Positions 23,193 through 32,557 are shown, counted from the stretch's first letter. The stretch is 64,000 nucleotides of DNA from Oceanicella actignis (GCF_008124525.1 NZ_VNHJ01000003.1:248001-312000); one strand, 5' to 3'. A program made the numbers and translations. The notes: generated by a model not told the origin, from the sequence alone.

Positions 23193-24520
23193 GCCTCCGG
23201 CTCCGCATCATCGGCGCCGGGCGCGCCCTTGCGCGCCTGGCCCGGGCGCGCGGGCTGGCCGGCGCGGGGCGTTCCCTCGGCGCCGCCCCCGGCCCCGGCG
23301 CCGCTCTCGGCCCCGCCGCCCCCGGCCCCCGACTGCGCCCCCGCCTGCGCCCCCGCCTGCGCCCCCGCCATGGCCGCCAGCGCCGCCGCGCGCGCCAGCC
23401 GCTCGGCCGCGGCGCGCAGCTCGTCCTCGGCGATGTCGAGCGCGCGCTCGGGCGCCCCCTGCGCCAGCGCCGCGCGGCCCAGATAAAGCCGCCCGGCCTT
23501 GTATTGCTCGATCGCGAAGCGCGCCAGCACGCCGATCGCCGCCGCCGCCGGCACCGCGATCAGCAGCCCCGTGAAGCCCATCAGCGCCCCGAAGGCGCTA
23601 AGCGCGAACATCAGCGCCACCGGATGCAGCCCCACCGAGCCGCCCACCAGCTTGGGCGTGAGCACGTTGCCCTCGATCGCCTGCCCCAGGACGAACACCC
23701 CCGCAACCACGGCGATCATCTCGGGCGCGTCCCAGAACTGGAACACCGCGACCCCCAGCGCCATGGCCCCGCCCAGGATCGAGCCGACGAAGGGGATGAA
23801 GCTGATGAGGCCGGCGAAGACGCCGATCATCAGCCCGAAATCCAGCCCCGCCGCCGACAGGCCGACCGCGTAGAAGGTCCCGAGAATGGCGCACACCGTC
23901 AGCTGCCCGCGCACGAAGCCCGCCAGCACCCGGTCCATGTCCCGCGCCAGGCGCCGCAGCGTGCCGACATGATCGCGCGGCGCCCATTCGTCCAGCCGCG
24001 CGACCATGTGGTCCCAGTCCAGCAGCAGGTAGAAGGCGACCACGGGCGTCACCAGCAGCAGCATCACGAAATCGATCAGCGCCACCCCGCCCGACCAGAC
24101 GCTCTTGAGCGCGCTCACGCTCCACTCGTTCAGGTTGCGGCGAAAGGCGTCGAACCCCTCCTGCAGCACGCCGCCCTCGGCCAAGAGCTCGGGCCTGTTC
24201 GTCTCGATCCAGGCGCGCAGGGCCTCGGCATAGGCGGGCATGGCCTCGACCAGCTTTCGCGCCTGGTCGGCGATGGCCGGGATCAGCACCAGCATGGCCG
24301 CGACGAAGGCCAGCGCCATGAACAGCGTGATCAGCGCCGTGGCCAGCGCCCGGCTCAGCCCGCGCGCCTCGAGCCGGTCGGCGATCGGGTCCAGGAAATA
24401 GGCCAGCGCCGCCCCGGCCAGGAACGGCGTCAGCACGTCCGACAGCGCCCAGGCCGCGGCCACCGTCGCCGCCAGCCCGCCCAGCCACCATTTCGCCTGC
24501 TGCGCCGCGCTCAGCGCCAT
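23189..24520 (-). CDS. AI-2E family transporter (PerM-like membrane protein)
   Basis: The 443-aa inner-membrane protein has the family pattern of about eight TM helices: two near the N-terminus (WWLGGLAATVAAAWALSDVL and FLAGAALAYFLDPIADRLE), a cytoplasmic or periplasmic helical segment, then GQLTVCAILGTFYAVGLS, FGLMIGVFAGLISFIPFVGSI and later helices including GALMGFTGLLIAVPAAAAIG. The C-terminal 80 residues are an Ala/Gly/Gln-rich tail absent from typical members, including a threefold AGAQ repeat. Members have been linked to autoinducer or Na+/H+ export, and the substrate here is unknown. Confidence 0.88.
   Translation of the reverse strand: MALSAAQQAKWWLGGLAATVAAAWALSDVLTPFLAGAALAYFLDPIADRLEARGLSRALATALITLFMALAFVAAMLVLIPAIADQARKLVEAMPAYAEALRAWIETNRPELLAEGGVLQEGFDAFRRNLNEWSVSALKSVWSGGVALIDFVMLLLVTPVVAFYLLLDWDHMVARLDEWAPRDHVGTLRRLARDMDRVLAGFVRGQLTVCAILGTFYAVGLSAAGLDFGLMIGVFAGLISFIPFVGSILGGAMALGVAVFQFWDAPEMIAVVAGVFVLGQAIEGNVLTPKLVGGSVGLHPVALMFALSAFGALMGFTGLLIAVPAAAAIGVLARFAIEQYKAGRLYLGRAALAQGAPERALDIAEDELRAAAERLARAAALAAMAGAQAGAQAGAQSGAGGGGAESGAGAGGGAEGTPRAGQPARPGQARKGAPGADDAEPEA
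23334..23369. repeat. Three exact 12-bp repeats in the exporter tail
   Basis: TGCGCCCCCGCC occurs three times in tandem, in frame, and encodes the AGAQ repeat of the AI-2E family protein on the minus strand. Confidence 0.9.
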
Positions 24521-24623
24521 GCCTCGCCTCCCGTGACGGCCCCGTGGCCCCCCCGGCGCGCCCGCGCGCGCCGCCCCCCGTTCGTGCCTTGGCCGCGCGC
24601 GCGATGCAAGCGGGGCGCGGGGC

Positions 24624-25460
24624 TCAGGCGAACTGCTCGCGGATCAGCCGCTCTTCCAGCCCGTGGCCGGGGTCGAACAGCAGCTCGTGCGTCACCGCCG
24701 GCTCGATGCGCACATGCACCCGCGCCACGTCGCGCACCTCGGCGTTGTCCGCCGTGGCCGAGACCGGGCGGCGGCCGGGCTCGATGACCTCGAGCGTGAC
24801 CTGCGCCGCCTTGGGCAGGATGGCGCCGCGCCAGCGCCGCGGGCGAAAGGCCGAGACCGGCGTCAGCGCCAGCACGTCGGCATGGATGGGCAGGATCGGC
24901 CCATGCGCCGAGTAGTTGTAGGCCGTCGAGCCCGCGGGCGTGGCCACCATCACCCCGTCGCAGACAAGCTCGGCCAGGCGCTCCTGCCCGTCGATCAGGA
25001 TGCGCACCTTGGCGGCCTGATGACGCTGGCGGAACAGCGCGACCTCGTTGATGGCCAGCGCCTCATGCGCGCGGCCCGACAGATCGACGGCGGTCATGCG
25101 CAGCGGGTTGATGCGCGCCGATTCGGCCCGGCGCAGCCGCGCGATCAGCCCGTCGGGCGAGTAGTCGTTCATCAGAAAGCCCACCGTGCCGCGGTGCATG
25201 CCGTAGACGGGCAGGTTCAGCCCCTCGGTCTCGTGCAGGGTCTGCAGCATCAGCCCGTCGCCGCCCAGCGCCACGATGACGTCGGCCTCCTCGAGCGGCG
25301 CCTGGCCGTAGCGCTCGGTCAGGGCGCGGAAGGCGCGACGGGCGGCGGGCGCCTCGCTGGCGCGGAAGCTGATCCGCTCGAAGCCGCGCGCCGCCGCGCC
25401 CCCCTCGGGCATGGGCGCGCCGCCCGCGCCGACGTCCATCTCATCCGCCCTCGCGCTCAC
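24624..25460 (-). CDS. nadK: NAD kinase
   Basis: NadK makes NADP from NAD. The Gly-rich GGDG motif is in [17 protein letters not shown]. The segment [12 protein letters not shown], the AINEVALFR motif and the substrate loop [22 protein letters not shown] follow. A GTG start at 25460 is proposed: AAGGAG (25469-25474, minus strand) lies exactly 8 bases before it, whereas the ATG codons at 25439 and 25412 have no such site. This gives 278 aa. The ATG immediately before the GTG is followed by an out-of-frame TGA and is not used. Confidence 0.93.
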   Translation of the reverse strand: MSARADEMDVGAGGAPMPEGGAAARGFERISFRASEAPAARRAFRALTERYGQAPLEEADVIVALGGDGLMLQTLHETEGLNLPVYGMHRGTVGFLMNDYSPDGLIARLRRAESARINPLRMTAVDLSGRAHEALAINEVALFRQRHQAAKVRILIDGQERLAELVCDGVMVATPAGSTAYNYSAHGPILPIHADVLALTPVSAFRPRRWRGAILPKAAQVTLEVIEPGRRPVSATADNAEVRDVARVHVRIEPAVTHELLFDPGHGLEERLIREQFA

Positions 25461-25794
25461 ATCCCGCTCTCCTTGCGCGCGCCGCCGCCCCGCCCCGCGC
25501 GGGCCGCGCGCGAATCGCCAGGCCGCGCGCCGGGCGGCGGCCGGCGCCGATCCGCCCGGCGCGGGGCGCAGAATGGCCCGCGCGGGCCGAGGCTTCAAGA
25601 ACGCGATGACGCCGATCGCGGCGCGGCGCCGCCGATCGCGAACGCGCGCCCCTCATCGGCGGCGCCCCCGGCGCGACGCTTCGCCCCCGACCCGCCAGGC
25701 GCCGCATCCGGCGCGAGACAACGCGGCCCGGGGCCGCTAAACAGACCCGGCGCCGCCCGAAGGCGGCTTCGCCGACTGTTCAGGAGACACGCCC
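25461..25794. other. 334-bp divergent spacer between nadK and glyA
   Basis: No gene is visible. It holds a perfect 12-bp inverted repeat (25625-25636 with 25655-25666, 18-base loop) and a second small hairpin (GCCGCCCGAAGGCGGC) close to glyA. No riboswitch class was recognised. The CAGGAGA ribosome site of glyA ends the spacer. Confidence 0.55.
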
Positions 25795-27093
25795 ATGACG
25801 GACGCCACCGCCCGCGATTCCGGTTTCTTCACCCAGCCCCTGGCCGAGCGCGACCCCGAACTGGCCGCCGCCGTGGCCGCCGAGCTGACGCGCCAGCGCG
25901 ACGAGATCGAGCTGATCGCGTCGGAAAACATCGTCTCGCGCGCGGTGCTCGAGGCGCAGGGCTCGGTGCTGACCAACAAATACGCCGAGGGCTATCCGGG
26001 CCGGCGCTACTACGGCGGCTGCCAGCATGTGGACGTGGCCGAGAACCTGGCCATCGAGCGCGCGCGCAAGCTGTTCGGCTGCGCCTACGCCAACGTCCAG
26101 CCCCATTCGGGCAGCCAGGCCAACCAGGCGGTGTTCATGGCGCTGATGAAGCCCGGCGACACCTTCCTGGGCATGGACCTGTCCTCGGGCGGGCACCTGA
26201 CCCACGGCGCGCGGCCCAACCAGTCGGGCAAGTGGTTCAACGCGGTCCATTACGGCGTGCGCCCGCAGGACTGCATGATCGACTACGACCAGGTCGAGGC
26301 GCTGGCGCGCGAACACAAGCCGAAGGTGATCGTGGCGGGCGGCTCGGCCGTGCCGCGGCGCATCGACTTCGCCCGCTTCCGCCAGATCGCCGATTCGGTG
26401 GGCGCCTGGCTGCATGTGGACATGGCCCATTTCGCCGGGCTGGTCGCCGGCGGGCAGCATCCCTCGCCCTTCCCGCATGCGCATGTGGCCACCACCACCA
26501 CCCACAAGACCCTGCGCGGCCCGCGCGGCGGCATGATCCTGACCAATGACGAGGAGCTGGCGCGCAAGTTCAACTCGGCCATCTTCCCCGGTCTGCAGGG
26601 CGGGCCGCTGATGCACGTGATCGCCGCCAAGGCCGTCGCCTTCGGCGAGGCGCTGCGCCCCGAGTTCCGCGACTACGCCGCGCAGGTGGTGCGCAACGCC
26701 CAGGCCCTGGCCGACGAGCTGATGAAGGGCGGGCTCGACATCGTCACCGGCGGCACCGACACGCATCTGATGCTGGTCGATCTGCGGCCCAAGGGCGTGA
26801 CCGGCGCCGACGCCGAAAAGGCGCTGGGGCGCGCGCACATCACCTGCAACAAGAACGGCATCCCCTTCGATCCCGAAAAGCCCACCGTCACCTCGGGCAT
26901 CCGCCTGGGCACGCCGGCCGGCACCACCCGCGGCTTCGGCGAGGACGAGTTCCGCGCCATCGGCCGCATGATCGTCGAGGTGATCGACGGCGTCGCCGCC
27001 CGCGGCCCCGAGGGCGACCCCGAGGTCGAGGCGCGCGTGCGCGATCAGGCGATCGCGCTGTGCCGCGCCTTCCCGATCTATCCCGGGCTCTGA
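25795..27093 (+). CDS. glyA: Serine hydroxymethyltransferase
   Basis: GlyA (432 aa) interconverts serine and glycine, charging tetrahydrofolate with a one-carbon unit, with PLP as cofactor. It shows [37 protein letters not shown], the [12 protein letters not shown] segment and the PLP-binding Lys at about residue 238 in [14 protein letters not shown]. The end [11 protein letters not shown] is typical of the alphaproteobacterial type. It leads the series glyA-nrdR-ribD. Confidence 0.97.
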   Translation: MTDATARDSGFFTQPLAERDPELAAAVAAELTRQRDEIELIASENIVSRAVLEAQGSVLTNKYAEGYPGRRYYGGCQHVDVAENLAIERARKLFGCAYANVQPHSGSQANQAVFMALMKPGDTFLGMDLSSGGHLTHGARPNQSGKWFNAVHYGVRPQDCMIDYDQVEALAREHKPKVIVAGGSAVPRRIDFARFRQIADSVGAWLHVDMAHFAGLVAGGQHPSPFPHAHVATTTTHKTLRGPRGGMILTNDEELARKFNSAIFPGLQGGPLMHVIAAKAVAFGEALRPEFRDYAAQVVRNAQALADELMKGGLDIVTGGTDTHLMLVDLRPKGVTGADAEKALGRAHITCNKNGIPFDPEKPTVTSGIRLGTPAGTTRGFGEDEFRAIGRMIVEVIDGVAARGPEGDPEVEARVRDQAIALCRAFPIYPGL

Positions 27094-27099
27094 ACGCCC

Positions 27100-27145
27100 G
27101 GCCCCGCGCCGCCGCGCCCCTACGGAGGCCGGGCGGCGCGGGGCC
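27100..27145. other. Perfect 12-bp GC hairpin after glyA
   Basis: GGCCCCGCGCCG (27100-27111) pairs with CGGCGCGGGGCC (27134-27145) six bases after the glyA stop. No T-tract follows. It may act as a 3'-end stabiliser or weak terminator. Confidence 0.5.
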
Positions 27146-27231
27146 GCATCTCGGGCCTGCGCGCGCGCCCTACCCAAGACCTTGCCGGGCGCCTATAGTG
27201 GCTGCGCCCGATCGAGGATGAAGGACCACAA

Positions 27232-27696
27232 ATGCGCTGCCCCTTCTGCGGAAACACCGACAGCCAGGTCAAGGACAGCCGTCCGGCCGAGGACCACGCC
27301 GCCATCCGCCGCCGCCGCTCCTGCCCCGCCTGCGGCGGCCGCTTCACCACCTACGAGCGCGTCCAGCTGCGCGACCTGACCGTGATCAAGAAGAACGGCC
27401 GGCGCGAGGATTTCGACCGCGACAAGCTGGCCCGCTCGATCCGCATCGCGCTGCAAAAGCGCCCGATCGAGCCCGAGCGCGTTGACCAGATGATCTCGGG
27501 CATCGTGCGCCGGCTCGAAAGCCTGGGCGAGACCGACATCCCCTCGGAGGCCATCGGCCAGATCGTCATGGAGTCGCTGGCGCGCATCGACACCGTGGCC
27601 TATGTGCGCTTCGCCTCGGTCTACAAGAACTTCCAGGAGGCCGACGATTTCGAGGATTTCGTGGCCGAGCTGCGCCCCCCCGCCGCGGAAGACTGA
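27232..27696 (+). CDS. nrdR: Transcriptional repressor NrdR
   Basis: NrdR (154 aa) senses ATP/dATP and represses ribonucleotide reductase genes. The zinc ribbon has C3-PF-C6 and C31-PA-C34 ([13 protein letters not shown]). An ATP-cone domain follows ([24 protein letters not shown]). A TATAGT 33 bases before the ATG could be its -10 element. No NrdR boxes were recognised in the window, as expected since nrd genes are elsewhere. The ribD start is 4 bases after its stop, indicating an operon. Confidence 0.96.
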   Translation: MRCPFCGNTDSQVKDSRPAEDHAAIRRRRSCPACGGRFTTYERVQLRDLTVIKKNGRREDFDRDKLARSIRIALQKRPIEPERVDQMISGIVRRLESLGETDIPSEAIGQIVMESLARIDTVAYVRFASVYKNFQEADDFEDFVAELRPPAAED

Positions 27697-27700
27697 GCGC

Positions 27701-28876
27701 ATGCCCGCCCCGGCGGCTTCCGCCCCCACGCCCCCCGACCCCGAGACCGACCGGCGCTGGATGCGCGCGGCGCTGTCGCTGGCGCGCCGGGCGCTGGGCC
27801 GCGCCGCGCCCAACCCCGCGGTGGGCTGCGTGCTGGTGCGCGAGGGGCGCGTGATCGGGCGCGGCTGGACCATGCCCGGCGGCCGCCCCCATGCCGAGCG
27901 CGTGGCGCTGGACCAGGCGGCGGCGCTGGGCGGCGCCGAGGCCGCGCGCGGCGCAACGGCCTATGTCACGCTCGAACCCTGCGCCCATCACGGCCGCACC
28001 CCGCCCTGCGCCGATGCGCTGATCGCGGCCGGGGTGGCGCGGGTGGTCGCGGCGACGGGCGATCCCGACCCGCGCGTGAACGGCAAGGGGCTGGCGCGCC
28101 TCGGCGCGGCGGGGATCACGGTCGAGACGGGCGTGCTGCGCGCCGAGGCCGAGGCGCTCAACGCCGGCTTTCTCATGCGCCACCGCGCCGGGCGCCCGCT
28201 GGTGACGCTGAAGATGGCGGCCAGCCTTGACGGGCGCATCGCGCTGGCCTCGGGCGAAAGCCGCTGGATCACCGGCCCCGAGGCGCGCCGGCGCACGCAT
28301 CTGATGCGCGCCGAGGCGGATGCGCTGATGATCGGCTCGGGCACGCTGCTGGCCGACGATCCGGCGCTGGACGTGCGGCTGCCGGGGCTCGAGGACGCCA
28401 GCCCGGCGGCGGTGGCGCTGGACGGGCGGCTGCGGATGCCGCCGGACGGGCGCCTTGCGCGGGCGGCGCGCGCGCGCCGCGTGCTGGCGCTGCACGGCCC
28501 CGACGCCGCGCCCGAGACCGCCGCCGCGCTGCGCGCGCTGGGGGTCGAGACCGTGCCCGTCGCGCGCGGCGCCGACGGGCGCCTAGACCTGCGCGCGGCG
28601 CTGGGCGCGCTGGCCGAGCGCGGCTTCAACTCGGTGCTGTGCGAGGGCGGCGGCGCGCTGGCCGCGGCGCTGATCCGCCAGGACCTGGCCGACGAGCTGG
28701 CCTGGTTCCACGCCGGCGCGGCGCTGGGCGCGGATGCGCGCCCGGCGCTGGGGCCCCTGGCGCTGACCGCGCTGGCCGACGCGCCGCGCTTCGAGCTTGT
28801 CTCGCACGAGCGGCTGGGCGCCGACGTGCTGACGCGCTGGCGCCGGCGCGACTCGGCCGGCGGCGACGGCGAATGA
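27701..28876 (+). CDS. ribD: Bifunctional riboflavin deaminase/reductase RibD
   Basis: RibD (391 aa) carries out the second and third steps of riboflavin synthesis. The N-terminal deaminase has the zinc-site motifs HAERVALD and PCAHHGRTPPC. The C-terminal reductase starts RPLVTLKMAASLDGRIAL and has ESRWITGPEARRRTHLMRA and NSVLCEGGGALAAAL. The ATG at 27701 follows nrdR closely, though no strong ribosome site is seen, so translation may be coupled. The next riboflavin gene (ribE) is not next to it here. Confidence 0.95.
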   Translation: MPAPAASAPTPPDPETDRRWMRAALSLARRALGRAAPNPAVGCVLVREGRVIGRGWTMPGGRPHAERVALDQAAALGGAEAARGATAYVTLEPCAHHGRTPPCADALIAAGVARVVAATGDPDPRVNGKGLARLGAAGITVETGVLRAEAEALNAGFLMRHRAGRPLVTLKMAASLDGRIALASGESRWITGPEARRRTHLMRAEADALMIGSGTLLADDPALDVRLPGLEDASPAAVALDGRLRMPPDGRLARAARARRVLALHGPDAAPETAAALRALGVETVPVARGADGRLDLRAALGALAERGFNSVLCEGGGALAAALIRQDLADELAWFHAGAALGADARPALGPLALTALADAPRFELVSHERLGADVLTRWRRRDSAGGDGE

Positions 28877-28971
28877 CCCGCCGCCGGGCGCCGCGATGGA
28901 TTTTGTTGCGCAGGGCGACGCCTTGCCGCACGAAAATTCCGCGCGAGGGCGCAAAATCGCATCCGGCGCTC

Positions 28972-29000
28972 TTGACCCCGCCGCGCGCTGTGGTAACGAT
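28972..29000 (+). promoter_or_regulatory. Predicted promoter of the ilv leader
   Basis: TTGACC at 28972-28977 is a strong -35 match; 16-17 bases later TAACGAT (28994-29000) serves as a weak -10. Transcription would start near 29006, about 20 bases before the leader peptide start. Spacing and position fit a classical attenuated operon. Confidence 0.5.
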
Positions 29001-29024
29001 CGGCGCATCGGAAAGGATCGGATC

Positions 29025-29072
29025 ATGGATCGTCTCGTACTTGGACGCTGGCGCGCTGACCGTCGGACGTGA
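29025..29072 (+). CDS. Candidate ilv leader peptide (15 aa)
   Basis: A small open frame MDRLVLGRWRADRRT has a good ribosome site (AAGGA 7 bases upstream) and contains three consecutive branched-chain codons, Leu-Val-Leu (CTC GTA CTT). It is followed within 30 bases by an intrinsic terminator and then by ilvI. That arrangement fits transcription attenuation in response to charged leucine/valine tRNA. This is an inference from position and codons; no homologue is recalled. Confidence 0.6.
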   Translation: MDRLVLGRWRADRRT

Positions 29073-29119
29073 CCCCGTCCGGCCCCGTCGCGCGCATGCC
29101 CCCCGCCGGGGGTTTTTTT
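29064..29119 (+). terminator. Attenuator of the ilv operon
   Basis: CCCCC (29100-29104) pairs with GGGGG (29108-29112) around a GCC loop and is followed by seven T residues (29113-29119), a textbook intrinsic terminator placed 142 bases before ilvI. Upstream, CGGACG (29064-29069) pairs with CGTCCG (29076-29081), and CCCC runs near 29073 and 29083 could compete for the GGGGG arm. Ribosome stalling on the leader peptide would change the balance. Confidence 0.75.
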
Positions 29120-29261
29120 GTGTCCCGCGCCGAGCCGCCCCATGGCCCGCCCGGCCCCGAACGCCCGCCTGGCCGCGCGACGCGGCGGCGGGCTCCACAC
29201 GCAGCCACCGCGCGGACCGGCCGACCGGCCCGCATCGACGGACAGCATACGGAGAAGAGCG

Positions 29262-31016
29262 ATGTCCCGCGAAATGACCGGCGCCCAGATCGTCGTCCAG
29301 GCCCTGAAGGATCAGGGCGTGGACACCGTGTTCGGCTATCCGGGCGGCGCGGTCCTTCCGATCTATGACGAGCTGTTCAAGCAGAACGACATCCGCCACA
29401 TCCTGGTCCGCCACGAGCAGGGCGCCGCGCACGCGGCCGAGGGCTATGCGCGCTCGACCGGGCGGCCCGGCGTGCTGCTGGTCACCTCGGGCCCCGGCGC
29501 CACCAACGCCGTCACCGGACTGACCGACGCGCTGATGGACTCGATCCCCATCATCTGCCTCAGCGGACAGGTGCCCACCTTCCTGATCGGCAACGACGCC
29601 TTTCAGGAGGCCGACACCGTCGGCATCACCCGCCCCTGCACCAAGCACAACTGGCTGGTCAAGGACACCGCGCGCCTGGCCGGCGTGATCCATCAGGCCT
29701 TCTACGTCGCCACCCATGGCCGCCCAGGCCCGGTGCTGATCGACATCCCCAAGGACGTGCAGTTCGCCATGGCGCCCTACGTCAAGCCGGACAAGGCCCC
29801 GCGCCTGCCCTACGCGCCGCGCGTCAAGGGCGACCCCGAGCGCATCCGCGAGGCGGTCGAGCTGATCGAGAACGCCCAGCGGCCCATCATCTATTCGGGC
29901 GGCGGCGTGGTGAATTCGGGCCCCGAAGCCAGCCGCCTTCTGCGCGAGCTGGCGGACGAGACCGGCTTTCCCGTCACCTCGACGCTGATGGGGCTGGGCT
30001 GCTATCCGGCCTCGGGCAAGGGCTGGCTGGGCATGCTGGGCATGCACGGCACCTTCGAGGCCAACATGGCCATGCATGACTGCGACGTGATGATCTGCAT
30101 CGGCGCGCGCTTCGACGACCGCATCACCGGCCGCACCGACGCCTTCTCGCCCGGATCGAAGAAGATCCACATCGACATCGACCCCTCGTCGATCAACAAG
30201 AACATCCTCGTCGACGTGCCGATCGTGGGCGACGTCAAGAACGTGCTGGCCGACATGATCGCGCTCTGGCGCGAGCGCGGCGCGCGCACCCGCGCCGACC
30301 GGGTGGACAACTGGTGGCGGCAGATCAAGGAGTGGCGCTCGGTGCAGTGCCTGCGCTACCGCAACTCGGACAAGATCATCAAGCCGCAATACGCGCTGCA
30401 GCGCCTGCAGGCGCTGACCGCCGACCGCGACCGCTACGTCACCACCGAGGTCGGCCAGCACCAGATGTGGGCCGCCCAGTTCCTGGGCTTCGAAGAGCCC
30501 AACCGCTGGATGACCTCGGGCGGCCTCGGGACCATGGGCTACGGCGTGCCGGCCTCGGTCGGCGTGCAGATCGCGCATCCCGACGCGCTGGTCATCAACG
30601 TGGCGGGCGAGGCCAGCTTCATGATGAACATGCAGGAGATGTCCACCGCCGTGCAGTATCGCCTGCCGGTCAAGCAGTTCATCCTCAACAACGAGCGCCT
30701 GGGCATGGTGCGCCAGTGGCAGCAGCTTCTGCATGGCGAGCGCTACTCGGCCAGCTGGTCCGAGGCCCTGCCCGACTTCGTCAAGCTGGCCGAGGCCTTC
30801 GGCTGCAAGGGCATCCGCTGCGACGACCCCGCCGACCTGGACGACGCCATCCGCGAGATGCTCGACCATCCCGGCCCCGTCATCTTCGACTGCGTGGTCG
30901 AGAAGCACGAGAACTGCTTCCCCATGATCCCCTCGGGCAAGGCGCATAACGAGATGCTGCTGGGCGACGCCGCCACCGAGGGCGCGATCGAGGCCGGCGG
31001 CGCCGTGCTCGTCTGA
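29262..31016 (+). CDS. ilvI: Acetolactate synthase large subunit
   Basis: The 584-aa ThDP enzyme makes acetolactate and acetohydroxybutyrate for valine, leucine and isoleucine. It has FGYPGGAVLPIYDELF, the catalytic Glu in VRHEQGAAHAAEGYAR, STLMGLGCYP, and the FAD-linked middle domain. The ThDP/Mg motif, normally GDG...N, reads AGEASFMMN near position 450, so Asp is replaced by Glu; the rest of the motif is intact. MVRQWQQLLHGERYS follows. The ATG at 29262 has GGAGAAGAG upstream. The C-terminus ends GAIEAGGAVLV. Confidence 0.96.
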   Translation: MSREMTGAQIVVQALKDQGVDTVFGYPGGAVLPIYDELFKQNDIRHILVRHEQGAAHAAEGYARSTGRPGVLLVTSGPGATNAVTGLTDALMDSIPIICLSGQVPTFLIGNDAFQEADTVGITRPCTKHNWLVKDTARLAGVIHQAFYVATHGRPGPVLIDIPKDVQFAMAPYVKPDKAPRLPYAPRVKGDPERIREAVELIENAQRPIIYSGGGVVNSGPEASRLLRELADETGFPVTSTLMGLGCYPASGKGWLGMLGMHGTFEANMAMHDCDVMICIGARFDDRITGRTDAFSPGSKKIHIDIDPSSINKNILVDVPIVGDVKNVLADMIALWRERGARTRADRVDNWWRQIKEWRSVQCLRYRNSDKIIKPQYALQRLQALTADRDRYVTTEVGQHQMWAAQFLGFEEPNRWMTSGGLGTMGYGVPASVGVQIAHPDALVINVAGEASFMMNMQEMSTAVQYRLPVKQFILNNERLGMVRQWQQLLHGERYSASWSEALPDFVKLAEAFGCKGIRCDDPADLDDAIREMLDHPGPVIFDCVVEKHENCFPMIPSGKAHNEMLLGDAATEGAIEAGGAVLV

Positions 31017-31020
31017 CCGC

Positions 31021-31070
31021 GCGGGGCGGCCGCGCGCCGCCCCGCCTTGGCGCCCCGACCGGGGCCTTTT
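31021..31070 (+). other. Two stem-loops between ilvI and ilvH
   Basis: A perfect 10-bp hairpin (GCGGGGCGGC/GCCGCCCCGC, 31021-31045) is followed by GCCCC/GGGGC (31052-31065) with TTTT at 31067-31070. They may partly reduce transcription into ilvH or mark a processing site; both genes are surely needed together. Confidence 0.45.
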
Positions 31071-31114
31071 CGCATCGCGGCCGCGCCGGCGGCCATGCCA
31101 GGGATCGACACGAC

Positions 31115-31684
31115 ATGAACGCTCTTCGCATCAAGCGCGGCTCGTCCTCGCACTCGGCCTACAACCTGCGCCCGGCCCTGAAGGAGGGCGAAGAGCGCCG
31201 CACCCTCGCCGTTCTGGTCGAGAACGAGGCCGGCGTGCTGGCGCGGGTGATCGGCCTGTTCTCGGGGCGCGGCTACAACATCGAAAGCCTGACCGTGGCC
31301 GAGACCGACCATGTCTCGCACCGCTCGCGCATCACCATCGTCACCACCGGCACCCCGGCGGTCATCGAGCAGATCAAGGCCCAGCTGGCGCGCATGGTGC
31401 CGGTCTACGACGTGCACGACCTGACCACCGAGGGCCCCGCCGTCGAGCGCGAGATGGCGCTGGTCAAGGTCGCCTGCACCGGCGAGGCCCGCGTCGAGGC
31501 GCTGCGCCTGAGCCAGGTGTTCCGCGCCAATGTGGTGGACACCACGCTGGAAAGCTTCGTCTTCGAGCTGACCGGCGCGCCCGAGAAGATCGACGCCTTC
31601 GTCGAGCTGATGGCGCCGCTGGGTCTGGTGGACGTGGCGCGCACCGGCGTCGCGGCGATCACGCGCGGCCCCAAGGGCATGTGA
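31115..31684 (+). CDS. ilvH: Acetolactate synthase small (regulatory) subunit
   Basis: IlvH (189 aa) stimulates the catalytic subunit and gives valine feedback inhibition. It has an N-terminal ACT domain (TLAVLVENEAGVLARVIGLFSGRGYNIESLTV) and a second ACT-like half (REMALVKVACTGEARVEALRL, FVFELTGAPEKIDAFVELM). An N-terminal extension of about 28 residues (MNALRIKRGSSSHSAYNLRP) is typical of Rhodobacterales. It lies 98 bases after ilvI. Confidence 0.95.
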   Translation: MNALRIKRGSSSHSAYNLRPALKEGEERRTLAVLVENEAGVLARVIGLFSGRGYNIESLTVAETDHVSHRSRITIVTTGTPAVIEQIKAQLARMVPVYDVHDLTTEGPAVEREMALVKVACTGEARVEALRLSQVFRANVVDTTLESFVFELTGAPEKIDAFVELMAPLGLVDVARTGVAAITRGPKGM

Positions 31685-31729
31685 GCCGGCCGGGCCGGAG
31701 CGGCGCGACGCGCCCGCCCCGGCCCGGCT

Positions 31730-32557
31730 TCAGAGCTGGTCCGGCGGCGGCGCGCGCCGCGCGCTCAGCCGCACGCCGCCGCGCAGCATCGTCGCGGCCA
31801 GGATCGCCGCCACCGCCACGATCATCAGCGTGGCCAGCGCGTTGATCTCGGGCGAGACCCCAAGACGCACCTTCGAGAACACCACCATCGGCAGCGTCGA
31901 GGCCCCCGGCCCGCTGACGAAGCTGGCGATCACCAGATCGTCGAAGCTGAGCGTGAAGCTCAAGAGCCAGCCCGACACCAGCGCCGGCGCCAGCGCCGGC
32001 AGCGTGACGTCGAAGAACACCCAGGGCTGGCGGGCGCCAAGGTCCATGGCCGCCTCTTCGACGCTTTCGTCCATGTCGGCCATGCGCGCCTGCACGATCA
32101 CCGCCACGAAGGCCATGCAGAAGGTGGCGTGCGCGATCACGATCGTGTCCACGCCGCGCCCGGCCGGCCAGCCGAAATTCGTCTCCATGATGATGAACAG
32201 CAGCAGCAGCGACAGACCCGTCACCACCTCGGGCATGACGATGGGCGCCGTGGCCATGCCCGCCAGCAGAAGCCGCCCGCGAAAACGCCCGAAGCGGCTC
32301 AGCGCATAGGCGATCATCGTGCCGAAGACCGTGCCCACCGTGGCGGCCATGACCCCGACCTTGACCGAGATCCACGCCGCCTCCAGCACCTGGTCGTTGG
32401 CCATGAGCTCGCCATACCAGCGCGCCGACCAGCCGCCCCACACGCTGGCCAGCTTCGAGGCGTTGAAGCTGTAGATCATCATGATGACGATGGGGACGTA
32501 GAGCATGGCGAAGCCCAGCGCGGCCCCCGTCGCAACGACCCATCCGCGGCGTTTCAT
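31730..32557 (-). CDS. potI: Polyamine ABC transporter permease PotI
   Basis: Inner-membrane permease (275 aa) of a putrescine-type importer. It has six TM helices, starting GWVVATGAALGFAMLYVPIVIMMIYSFNAS, and the coupling (EAA) loop EEAAMDLGARQPWVFFDVTLPAL. The start at 32557 overlaps the stop of potH (ATGA), so translation is coupled. It is the last gene of potFGHI, which runs from 35691 to 31730 on the minus strand. It is convergent with ilvH, 45 bases away. Confidence 0.93.
   Translation of the reverse strand: MKRRGWVVATGAALGFAMLYVPIVIMMIYSFNASKLASVWGGWSARWYGELMANDQVLEAAWISVKVGVMAATVGTVFGTMIAYALSRFGRFRGRLLLAGMATAPIVMPEVVTGLSLLLLFIIMETNFGWPAGRGVDTIVIAHATFCMAFVAVIVQARMADMDESVEEAAMDLGARQPWVFFDVTLPALAPALVSGWLLSFTLSFDDLVIASFVSGPGASTLPMVVFSKVRLGVSPEINALATLMIVAVAAILAATMLRGGVRLSARRAPPPDQL

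Noticed and set aside
25599-25794. Riboswitch upstream of glyA (glycine, ZTP or SAM class)
   Set aside because: Hairpins are present but none of the conserved core sequences of those classes could be found.
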